This document shows positions 31,362-41,334 of a stretch of DNA of 64,000 bases, in pieces. The stretch is taken from contig WNYE01000016.1 of the NCBI GenBank assembly GCA_021396245.1, positions 1 through 64,000 on the forward strand. The letters run 5' to 3'. Both the position numbers and the translations under genes were made by a program. Positions within the stretch are counted from its first letter, which is position 1; every line of letters begins with the position of its first letter. Under the pieces are notes generated by a model. It was given only the letters and a program-made list of their open reading frames with translations, was not told the DNA's origin and made no database searches. Source of the DNA: Sporothrix humicola (Eukaryota > Ascomycota > Sordariomycetes > Ophiostomatales > Ophiostomataceae).

Positions 31362-33182
31362 TTAGTGCGTCCGCGGCAGCACAGCCTCCGCCTGCACCGG
31401 ACCCCGGCTCGACAGCTGCTCATACAGCAGCCGGCCCAGGCTCAACGACCACTTGTCGAGAGTCCGTGTGGCCAGGTCGCCCGTACAGATGAGCACAGTC
31501 CACAGCGGGATGGCCGAGAGTGCCACACCCAGTCCATATCGGACCTGCGTGTCCAGGCCCGTGAGTGCGGTCGTCTGGCGCACGAACCAATGGCCGGCGG
31601 TAAAGAGGATTGGGCCGTGTACAAGGTACATGCTGTAGCTGATCTTGCCGAGATACTGGGGGAACGGGTGGGTGAACAGAGCTTGGAGAGCTGGTGTGCG
31701 GTCGACCGTCAGGACAATGAGAGCGGCGCCGATGGGAACCCAAAAGTAGTCGGTGTTGCCTGTCGACTGGTGGTGCTGCGGCACGTAATGGATCATGGTC
31801 CTGAAGCCGGGGGTGCCGACGGCGCCGCGGATGGCCTCGGGGGTCGAGAGGATGTACAGGCTCAGGATGAAGAAGAAGATGCCGATGGCGGTCTGGTGGC
31901 GCGAGGCGAAACGGCGGCCACGGGTGTACAAAGTGGCCAAGGCGCCAAGCAGACCCGAAGTCGGGAGAGAAGGTGTCGCGGCAGAGTTCGCACCGGTACG
32001 CTCCTTCTCTTGAGCGGCAAACTGCAAGTCGCACACGATCATGCCGACGATGAACAAGAAGTACTGCCAGTAGATGTACTTCATGGTGAAGATGGCGAGG
32101 CAGAACATGAAGATGATGCGGACGTTGGGGCGGATGCGGTTGAAGCAGGCCTGACACAAGAACAGCATGAGAGAGCACTCGAACTCGACGGGCAGTGTCC
32201 AGAGGAAGGGGTCGTAGGCATAACGGCCGCCGCGCTTCATGTTCTTGGAGAACGGGTCGACCAAGGCTACGACGCTCGGCCACCAATGTGCCATCTGGCC
32301 CCAAAAGGTGCCCTCACGGGGCGGGCGGCGAGACGAGATGGCCGTGCCGGACCATCCAGTGGTGCCGTACCAGTCGAGGTAGGTCATAGTGGCGGAGAAA
32401 AGGGTGATGACGACAGGCATGAAGAAGAGACGAGGCCAACGGCGGAAAGCGGACGAGCCAATGGCTTCGTACGCATCGGCGAACTTGCCCATGCGGGACA
32501 GCTTGAGCGGCTTGTAACTCAGGGCGTAGCCCGAGATGACGAAGAAGATGGCGACTTGGGGCGGACCGGAGATGGAGAGGCGAAGGAAAGGAAGTTGGAT
32601 GAGCCACTTTTCGTTGGCGTTGATGCCCCAGCCGTTGTGAATGTGCCAGCCGAACCACAGTACACTGGCGTGGTTCCAGACGACGAAGAAGGCGGCCATG
32701 CCACGGAGACCGTCAAGCCAAGCGGTCGGATGCAGTTTACGAGGCGAGGCAGCTGCGGCCGGATCGACAGGATGCAGGAAAGAGGGCACCAGAACCTTGA
32801 ACACACCGAGTTGGTTGTACAGGGCTGGCCACTCGGACGATATTGATGAACCGACACGGCCCCGGCCGAAGATTCGCCTTATTGGTTGTGTGGCCAGCAG
32901 CCAACAAAGGTATGTGAAGCGGATGGCAAGGTGCGGCAAGAGCAGGACAGTGCCGACAATGCCGCCGGGTGCACCGGCAAACCGGGACTTCTCACGGATG
33001 ACGGGATACCCGGCATCGGCTTCCGGGTCGACATCGGTCGTGCTGCCACTACTGCTACTTCCACTGCTGCCAACTTCCGTCGTTGTAATACTCTTCTTCT
33101 CTTCCATCTCTTCTGCAGACCCCTCGTCGGCGGGGACTTGGTCGTATGCCGGCCGGCCGGACCAGAGGGCGTTCGGAGCCAT
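31362..33182 (-). CDS. acyltransferase-3 (OafA/NodX-type) integral membrane protein
   Basis: Intronless, 606 aa. Family members transfer acyl groups, usually acetyl, to sugars or other hydroxyls across a membrane. About residues 1-60 are Ser/Glu/Thr-rich and cytosolic-type; a hydrophobic segment at about 75-100 precedes the domain. The acyltransferase-3 domain starts at about residue 150 with LDGLRGMAAFFVVWNHASV, where the family motif R-x(n)-H supplies the catalytic His in WNHA. About ten hydrophobic helices follow, including VAIFFVISGYALSYKPLK and ending with YSMYLVHGPILF. The spacing and length (about 600) suit fungal members. No polyketide or peptide synthetase is nearby, so the acceptor is unknown. 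Flanked by large non-coding regions on both sides. Confidence 0.88.
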   Translation of the reverse strand: MAPNALWSGRPAYDQVPADEGSAEEMEEKKSITTTEVGSSGSSSSGSTTDVDPEADAGYPVIREKSRFAGAPGGIVGTVLLLPHLAIRFTYLCWLLATQPIRRIFGRGRVGSSISSEWPALYNQLGVFKVLVPSFLHPVDPAAAASPRKLHPTAWLDGLRGMAAFFVVWNHASVLWFGWHIHNGWGINANEKWLIQLPFLRLSISGPPQVAIFFVISGYALSYKPLKLSRMGKFADAYEAIGSSAFRRWPRLFFMPVVITLFSATMTYLDWYGTTGWSGTAISSRRPPREGTFWGQMAHWWPSVVALVDPFSKNMKRGGRYAYDPFLWTLPVEFECSLMLFLCQACFNRIRPNVRIIFMFCLAIFTMKYIYWQYFLFIVGMIVCDLQFAAQEKERTGANSAATPSLPTSGLLGALATLYTRGRRFASRHQTAIGIFFFILSLYILSTPEAIRGAVGTPGFRTMIHYVPQHHQSTGNTDYFWVPIGAALIVLTVDRTPALQALFTHPFPQYLGKISYSMYLVHGPILFTAGHWFVRQTTALTGLDTQVRYGLGVALSAIPLWTVLICTGDLATRTLDKWSLSLGRLLYEQLSSRGPVQAEAVLPRTH

Positions 33183-36100
33183 GGGCGAGGCTGTCGTGTG
33201 GATGGGAGGGATTTATCGATATTGTCGTCTACAGGATACTGGAGTGAACCGAACTTGAACTCGACGGCACACAGGGGTGAGGTTGATTGTTGACGATCAC
33301 TGCGGATCGTCTTGGTGGCAAAGAACGGCAGAGCCTCCGCACCGGGGTGGTGATACGTGTGGATATGGGTACGAACGGTACCGAATGACAAGGGCCGGGA
33401 AAGTCGAGAAAGTCAGATGAATAAGGTAAAAAGGTTAAAAGAGCGTCGAGAAGGAGGAAAGAGGGACGTTGTGGAGTGGTATCGATGCCGGATCACATGT
33501 CGGTGGTGCGTCGTTGGGGAGGAAAAGCACTCCTTGGCAAGTGAGTGTCGAATCGACGTGAAAGAAAAACTAGAAGGAAAGGTGAAAGAAAGATGCAAAA
33601 TTAGGGACAGAGAGAAGAGAGAATAAAGTTTTGGAAAGCTATTTGAGAACAAAGTACGAGAGGAACGAGAATATGCATCTGGAAGGAACGACTGGGGGGG
33701 TGAGCAGTATTGGACGAAGGAACGGGACCCAATATACGACGGAAGGAAGGATTGGGATAGGGCTGTCAGCATTCTGAAAGGGTTCGCTTTCCAGGTGCCA
33801 CTGCATCCTGTCACCCCTGCCAGCGTTGCAAAATAGATCCCAAAAGAGTACTTCGAATTCTGTAGACGGTAAGCATACATACATAGTAAGGGGGAGGCGC
33901 TCGCGCTGGCATCCTCATTTTGCGAGGCAAGCATGGTGCGTGGGCTTATCTGCTCGACAAGTGAACGGAGGGCAAGATACATACAGCCGCACCTGCCATG
34001 TGCTCGCAGTGACATGCCATCGCGCCTTCCTTTTGCTACATCGACATGTTCCTTCGTTCTAAAAAGGTTGATGGTTCTTTCCCAATCGGCTGGTATTTTT
34101 GTGACGTTGGGGGCAAGAACGAAGAAGGACCCAATTGCGCCGGAGACAGAAAGAGGGACAAAATGAAAAGGTACCGGCGAATGACAGTAGTTGATACATC
34201 CACCGGTCTCGACCTGTCACCGACCGTCCTGTTCTAATGCCAAAACTAATATTTGATGGACGCCAACATTCACAATATTGAGAAGGAAAAGCGGGCAAAA
34301 GTCATGGGGTAGTGGAGGAAGTACGGAAGACATGCAGGTTCAGTCTTCAGCCCTCGGCCATGGCGGCGGAGATTGATTGTATCTTTTTGGGCACCTGCCT
34401 GCGCTGTATCTTACCTTTTTTGTGTCTTCTTGTCCTTTGTCTTGCCCAACGCTCCTTCCTGTCGAACCGTTTGTTTCACACTTCCCTGTCTTTGCTCTTT
34501 CTTGCCTCTGCGGTGGCATGGGTCTGCAAGCGATTCGCGCCGAATTGACGTGATGTTCTCCATCCAGTGGACACTGTCTTTGATCTACGTTTGACAAAAC
34601 ATACTCGCCAGTCGAACCAGTGCTCATCTACGATTGTCGCTTCTCTGTCCCTGTCCCTGGTTCCTGACGGGCCGCATATGTTGTGGAAGCAAGTCAGTTG
34701 AGTATTTTATGTCTTCAAAGATTCTTCAAAGAGGCAAAAGAAATAAGAGACCAAAAGAGGCGACATGTTCCAGTAAGCGCGTTGTGTGCACGTTTTTCCT
34801 AGGGGGCAAGCGTTTTCTAGCGCCATTTTGACTCGGGCTGGTGGGGGGCGTTTAACGTCTTTTGGCAGTAAATAGCAATAACCAACAACGGTCGCTAAAC
34901 ATGTTCTTAACGGCCCGTCGGGTCTCAGAACTAACCCCAGTTTGGGCACATTTCTCTAAACTTGAAAGCTTCACGATTTTCTTTTTATTCATTCCTTTTT
35001 CTTCTTATAAGTGAAAAGAGCATCTTCGACGACTTTACTGACGCTGGCGACAATTTCTACGATGCTAAAATGTAGGCCAAGGAACCAATGCTTCTTGTCG
35101 TAGCGCAAATTGAGCTTATTTTCGCTCACCACTCTAAGCATAAAACGATGAACCGCCTGGAATCAGAAAGCCCAAGCTTTTTTTCGTTTCCCGCACCGTC
35201 GCATTTCTGATGCAACACTCTGATCCCTCACAGAAAAGCGTAATTTCTGACACAATTTTGTGCCCATTCTCCTTGTTTTCTACACATTTCTACGGAGTAC
35301 TGTGGCTTGACATTGGGTTAGTAGGATACGACAGGTCGTCCAACATGCAAATAGCGGAGTCCACTCGTTGTCTTCTTGTGCTTGTGTCCCATTCTGTCGT
35401 TAACGCTAAGTCTCCATCCCTCTCTTCAAAGTCCTAATATGTGTGTTATTGTACTTCATCGCTTCATGTCTTCAAATAGTCTTCCACTACTTTGGCCGTA
35501 TGGTCTCATACTACAGTATCTACTCATACAATAAATCGACAGTCTACTGCCCTGTTAAAGAAATTGCCACATTCTGTCTCAGTCTTCTCGAGTCTTTCCC
35601 ACTCTTTTCCCAAGGCATCTGTCAGTTGTGCTGAAATGTACAGGCCTGCAGTCGACTTCGTATCTGCAGGCTCGCTTCTGGTTGTCAATTTTGTGGCGTT
35701 TTGTCGGGCAAGCAGCCACCCATTGTATGCAATCTTTCATTGCCGGTAATTGGCCAGACCAATTCAGCCCTCTATGGCATGAGGTTTTACTCCGGGGTGT
35801 CAAGAAGATCAACAAAAGTAAATCCCTCGTCTGAATCTCTTACTCACTTGGCTGTGCTAAATATGTGATTTTGGCTACTTGAATCATATCTCTAGATGTG
35901 AATAGTATGAGTTTCCCCCGCCATGGCAGAGACAACAGGCTTTAAAGCGGTTGCAATCGGGGTGAGTTCCAATAGCATCCTTCCTCGCTAGTTCCCGGCC
36001 GAGCCGGCATGCAAAAGAGGATTAAAAATGCATCGTAATTTACACACTTGAGATGTGTAAGTTAAACATGTCTAGACATCGCTGGCAAGTGGAATGTATT

Positions 36101-37455
36101 CTGAACTCAGTTCAGGGCTGGCTTGTCCGCCACCTATGTATTCGGAGATGAAAGTTGCGGATAGTGCCTAGCTACATGACCTTGTCAATATATTTATTGG
36201 CGAAGATTTCATTTACTTAAACTGCGCTACGCTCACTGTATCTATCTTGTTGGTTTGCGTTCAAGAAAGTTTTGCGAAAAGGGGGCATATTTTTTTTTTG
36301 CAGAGCGTTTATTTGAAATTGCTCGAGACTTTGCTTTTTTGTACAGTAAACGATTATCGAGTTATGATTACTGTTAATTTTTTGCCCTAAAACCTCTACG
36401 ACATGCAACGATCAAGACAAAGGTGAAAGGCAGGATAATATGTGAATACCGTAACATAAAGACATGCACCCCGGCACTCGTGAAGAATCTATGAAAAGGT
36501 AGATCTTCACGGAAGCCTGCTTCTTGTGACGAAATTAATAGACCGTCGTAGAGTCAATTTAACGCGGTATTGCGTTTCGCGCCACAAATAGAGCCAATAG
36601 TCACCGACCATGTGAGCAAGGTATGTAAGTCCAGTTTCTTGCCACTGCAATGAAGTTCACACACCCTCCATGAGCTACAAGCATGCTAGATGTATTCGCC
36701 TAACCGAATAGACTACGAGTATAGACACGATAAAAATTGAGGTTGTTGGCTGTGAAGCTATATAAGGAACCGTCACTCCCCTTGCAACTCAGTAATATGG
36801 CCTGAGTCTGTTGATTTGACTGCCTGGTCTCGCCTACCTCGAAGATACTTATTGGACATCACGTGGGGATGCTTCTGAGTATAGGGACAAGGTTGATGTG
36901 GTGCCCGAAAGGCATTCGACCGACCCGCGTGGTTAGGGCTCAAGCCTGCTGGGCCACTTTGTAAGCTGGCCTCTGTCGGTTGGCTGTGAAATTACATATA
37001 TATCACATATACAATTGACCGTTAGTTGTCTCCGGTCGGGTAAGCTTTGCGCGCACACGAGCGGCAACCTAGCAACAATGTCGTTTCTGGCAGGAAGCGA
37101 CATGCCACGACACGGGACAACAAGCGAACGGTTAAATACCAAGCGCCGCGTCCTGGCAGCAAAGTCTGTTATATCAAAAGATAATGACTTTCTGCGCGCG
37201 TTTTGCTTCACACGTGACTGTAGATATATCTGACAATGCCGCTATGAGGCGCAGAATACCACAACACTTATGAAGGGCCGTGATGCTATTAGCCTAAGAA
37301 GCAAAACAGCCCAGCCACTGTGTCGTTCATGCTACCGTTCTTTATAAAGATAACATTCAACCCAGGTATTTCATGAAGACCCTGAAAATGAACAGTCAAC
37401 CCTACAGACGTCCAACAAGGGAATCCTCAAAGATCCTCACAGTCAAACGAGCAAG
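33183..37455. other. 4.3 kb intergenic region
   Basis: 33183-33400 is the acyltransferase leader. The remainder has only short overlapping frames without domains; GC drops noticeably from about 34.9 kb onward. From 36.4 kb the sequence precedes the small cysteine-rich gene remnant. Nothing else recognised. Confidence 0.5.
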
Positions 37456-37825
37456 ATGGATCCATTTACAAACCAGAGCTGCCCGACAAACGGTAGCCCC
37501 GAAGGAGATGCACTCAACATCCCAAGTGACATTACCTACGCCGTGATCCCGGGTACCAATGAGTCCGATCCATGGATGGTCAATTGCTGCGCGCCAAACC
37601 CGGTCAACATTGCCAGCACCTGCTGCCGACCACTTCAAAAACCATACGACCCAAGCACAAATATTGAGCAATTTTGGTGGTTGTTTGACAGCCGAACACC
37701 GCAATCTTTCGGTATCCAATGCACTGCTGATCCACGTTTTCAACTCGGCGCCGTCAAACAACAACCGTATGTCGTTGGCGGGAATGGTGGCTGTGGCATT
37801 GGTAATGTTTACTTTGTTGATTTAG
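37456..37825 (+). pseudogene. frameshifted copy of a small Cys-rich protein with hydrophobic C-terminus
   Basis: Paralogue of the gene at 47116-47496. The first frame gives MDPFTNQSCPTNGS and ITYAVIPGTNESDPWM, matching the intact copy residue for residue in most places, through NPVNIASTC at about 37625. After that the homology continues only in the next frame (KNHTTQAQILSNFGGCL, then NNNRMSLAGM and a hydrophobic tail, stop at 37825). Comparison with the other copy indicates about 17 bases missing near 37625, which also removes the CWEWC motif. If translated unshifted, the product would be 140 aa ending at 37878 with an unrelated hydrophilic tail. A small unrecognised intron could in principle restore the frame, but no GT-AG pair fits. 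Confidence 0.65.
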
Positions 37826-38181
37826 GTGACGTGAGAGAAGTTTTGAGCGGTATACGAATTTTGGTTGGATCTGATTAATGTAGTGTAATATTTAAATGTA
37901 TTTGATGAACGGAATTTTTTAAATATTATATTTTAAGGTGCATTACAAATTCCTCTCTTTCTAATTTGGCCATTATATACTTAGTTATATCGTGATGTTA
38001 ACTAGAAGAAGATTATTCTATGGCACAATGCAGAGTAAAGTGGAAGATTTTCAAGAGCAGAGCAGCCCTTCAGGAGCCGTACATAATGGTGTGTGAGGCT
38101 GTCTCGTTCGGAACAGGGCTTGAATGTTGACATGTTTATTCTTTCGCTTTCGCCATGTGTGACGTAGACCAGACGTTCTCT
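37826..38181. other. short convergent intergenic region
   Basis: AT-rich 3' sequence between the cysteine-rich pseudogene (+) and the GH43 pseudogene (-). No gene seen. Confidence 0.5.
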
Positions 38182-40233
38182 TTAGTCGTTGTGGACTTCG
38201 ATGGCATCCAGAACCAGTCCGAAATATAAAGAGGACGAAGCATATTAGCGTCCGCTTCAAAAAAGCCGTGTCTGCATAAATGGGCAACCTTGCTTACCAG
38301 GAGATCCAATCGAACCGAATCTGATGGTGTTTTCGGCTCCAGTCTTGAGTTGGATCTGGAGCGGAGCGCTCGAGTGGTGGCCTGGGTATCGATTCACTTG
38401 AGATAGATAGATCGGCTCAGTGTTGTCGTTGATATATACTTATGCATCTCCGTCTAGTATACAACACTCGTGGTTAATTAATATATTTCGTTGTCATTTT
38501 TGTGGCAATTTTTGTTAGTTATATGATGCTCACTGGATGGGTTTTCGGCTGTGTAGTGGAATGAGAACCATTCCAACGACCCACTTCCAGTCACATTGTG
38601 GAATATGACCTCGCTTGTGGGATGGACTGTCGGTGTACAAAGTATTAGTATCTGTTTGCAGGCTGGTGCAGAATATGAACGAAGACAGGAGAGGATTTGG
38701 AAGTCCATTATACCTTGATGCACAGATCGTTTGCTTGTGCAGTGTTCACAGTCCGTGACAGCTTTTATTTTGGTGGAATGGTTAGTTGCTGTTGACGACG
38801 AGTAACTTTTTTTCATTTCCATTTTCATTTTTTTTTTTTTTTTTTTTTAGTTGCGGGAAATGGATACTCACCGGCACGGCCTGTCAAGAGGGCATCCTCG
38901 GCCTCGTAGCGTTTCTTGGTTGTTGGATAGGCAATAACACCAGTGTTGACATCAACCCTCCACATGGAATGATAATCCAATGTCACATTGACAGTCCTTG
39001 AAAAAACCACATGGTCGGTATGGAAGGCCAGACCCATTTCCCCAAGATGACAGCTAGCAACAAAACTCACTTGGTGTCGACACTCATGGGAAGCCAAACA
39101 TAGTTTGACGTGTCCGAACCCTTATCGAGCCACGCGTCACCCATATAGATATAGGCGTTCGCCTGGCTGCCTTGAATGACGAGTTCGAACGTGTTTTGTG
39201 ACCTATACGTGTTGGTGCTCTGCGGAGCAATGGGATAAGGGCCGGACCAGGCGCCACTGATGCTCGTAGCGTAGAACAGTTGGTTTGGGTTGGCGGTATA
39301 TTCTGTCTTGGACGAAACAATCAGGAAATAGTAGCCATCAACGGTGAACATGCCTGGAGCTTCATATGCGCCGACCTCTAATTCAGAGAAAAAAGTTGTG
39401 ATTAGCTTAGGGTCTATGCTATGCAAGCAAAAACTACGTTGATATACGTATACGTACTGTGGTTGTTGACCATGTCCCCAGCTGATCCATTGCTGTGAAT
39501 CGCATTGATCTGGACAATGTTGTAATCTGCGCTGGAAAGGATGTAGTAGGTTTTGCCTGGACGATCGTGTCAGGACATTGTCGCTGTTCATATACATTGA
39601 ACAAGTTTAGGTAGGGGCCAATCTTACTTGTTGGGTCATAAAACATGCCCGTGTCTGAATAGGTGTAGTCGTTCGGTGGTAGGCCGGTTGCGGTGCCATA
39701 CTTGGCATAGCCGGAGGCTAGAGACGACGATCGCAGGGGCTGCACTAGACGTGACATTTGGCCGTAGATCTGATTTGCAGAGTTGGATGAGCAACCCTTA
39801 CACACGCGTTATACGTGTCTCGAGTGAAGAGGCACGAGGTAAGAGACATGGGATGGACGAACTCAATAGTCGTTGTTCGGTTTGGCATACTTTGGCCGCC
39901 ACATGCTCGTGACGGTCGATACGAAACCGAGATTCTTCCAGTTCAGCAGATCTGTCGACGAGTACATGGTGCCTCCGGTGTCTTGGTATTATTGGTTAGT
40001 ATGGCATTGGTAGAATAGGCGAGTAGGCCCGGGGGAGGGACAATACTTGTTGTGCCATTGAGGGCATAGCCAATCCAGTAAAAGGTTCCCGAGCGTTGAA
40101 AGACCTGGCCACCGTGGGCATTGCTTTTGTTTCCGTCAGTGTCCGTCCACACGCCGCCTGGAACGATCCAGGAGTTGGCAGCAAAAACTCCACGGAAGAT
40201 TGCAAAGGCGAGGACGAGTATGTGAGACAGCAT
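38182..40233 (-). pseudogene. GH43 exo-1,3-galactanase-like gene with CBM35, ten exons, probably inactivated
   Basis: Exons on the minus strand: 40233-40047, 39981-39863, 39769-39628, 39556-39458, 39377-39071, 38996-38872, 38761-38714, 38626-38534, 38396-38298, 38219-38182. All phases fit and would encode 418 codons. A signal peptide (MLSHILVLAFAIFRGVFA) is followed by a GH43 five-blade segment: WTDTDGNKSNAHGGQVFQ, APGMFTVDGYYFLIVSSKT, YIYMGDAWLDKG, YVWLPM. CBM35 begins with KKRYEAEDALLTGRA and ends LVLDAIEVHND. The family cuts beta-1,3-galactan of arabinogalactan proteins. Two lesions: codon 102, the last of exon 2 where Trp is expected, is TGA (39865-39863); and the last intron ends in CG (38221-38220) instead of AG although the phase is perfect. 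Sequencing error at both sites cannot be excluded. Confidence 0.75.
38828..38848. repeat. T21 homopolymer
   Basis: Lies in the sixth intron of the GH43 pseudogene, close to its donor side on the minus strand (A-run in the transcript). Confidence 0.9.
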
Positions 40234-41334
40234 CGTGTATTTTGCTGTCGTGTCGTATTTTGTTGATTTTGATTTATTCAAAAGTTTGAAATAATAAAGG
40301 CGCGGTTTATGATGTTGTCTTATACTTTTTCTCTCTTCTGTTTATCCTTTGTATTTTGTCCACTGGCAATCAAGTTTGGAGTTTTTGTTGACAGGATAAG
40401 GTCAAGAACCATCGTCGGCCTCGCTTACTCCGCAGGGTCAAAACCTGATATGCCATGCATGCATCTCTCCTGCATAAAATGAGGAGACCCCGGATTGTGA
40501 CATCAGAACGCGGGGAAGATCTCCAAGGAGATGAGTTTCTGTCGTGTTTTCTCGGGAAATAATTGTCGTAAAATAATTGTCGTGGATGGTTGTTAATTGA
40601 TCCTGGCTGTTGTTGGATGGAAAATTGCATCGCCGACGGAAAAGCCACGCTTTGTCTACTTTAGCGAAAAGTCGAGTGCCGTCGGGAGGGAAGGGCTGAC
40701 AGGCTAATAGTTCAACCGTGTGGAGAGTATCCATGGGTACGGGTTACCGCCGATAGCGGGAAGTGCATAGGCGAAAACGACTGCAACAATTGCAATCGCT
40801 TATTTTCCATACAAGACTGTTACAGTGCGGAGAACCGGCTGAACTCCAGATGCTACCGGCGGGTATGTGGAGAAAGGAAGTCGTTACAAAGAAGCATCCC
40901 AGAACACAATGACTGGCGTACGTGGGCAGCCGCGGACCTACTCCGATGTCACGGAACGGATGTGGAGCGGAAGTTGAGCGGATGTGGAACGGAACACACG
41001 ACGGAAAACGTGCCAGGTTGACGGAAACTGTGCCACTAGCGCAGTGCTACTGTAATTAGCGTAGTCACTAACCGTTTAGGTCCCACAGAAACGGATGTAA
41101 GTGAATCTTTAATCCTAATTTGACGGCGGAACTTGAACCATCAACCATCCAGACCAGCAATTGACTTCATAGAAGCAACATTGGACACTGCCAATAAAAC
41201 AACATATAGCAGCCAGTCAGAAAAAAACGATTGCAGTAATCTCTGCAGCGTTATTGTACTGCATTTCAATAGCGACCGTTCTCGACAAACAACGTTCAAC
41301 TGACAGCTTTGATGCTCGCTGATCTCTCACAGCT
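40234..41334. promoter_or_regulatory. divergent promoter GH43 (-) / GH115 (+)
   Basis: 1.1 kb without an open frame of note. Contains paired CGG elements: ACTCCG near 40940 and several CGGA/TCCG triplets between 40840 and 41000, with repeated ACGGA..TGTGGA(G/A)CGGA units at about 40955-41000. A shared Zn(2)Cys(6) regulator of hemicellulose genes is conceivable but not shown. Confidence 0.4.

Noticed and set aside
31350..32846. 498-codon plus-strand frame
   Set aside because: Exact antisense of the acyltransferase gene; arises from its G/C-rich third positions. No domain.
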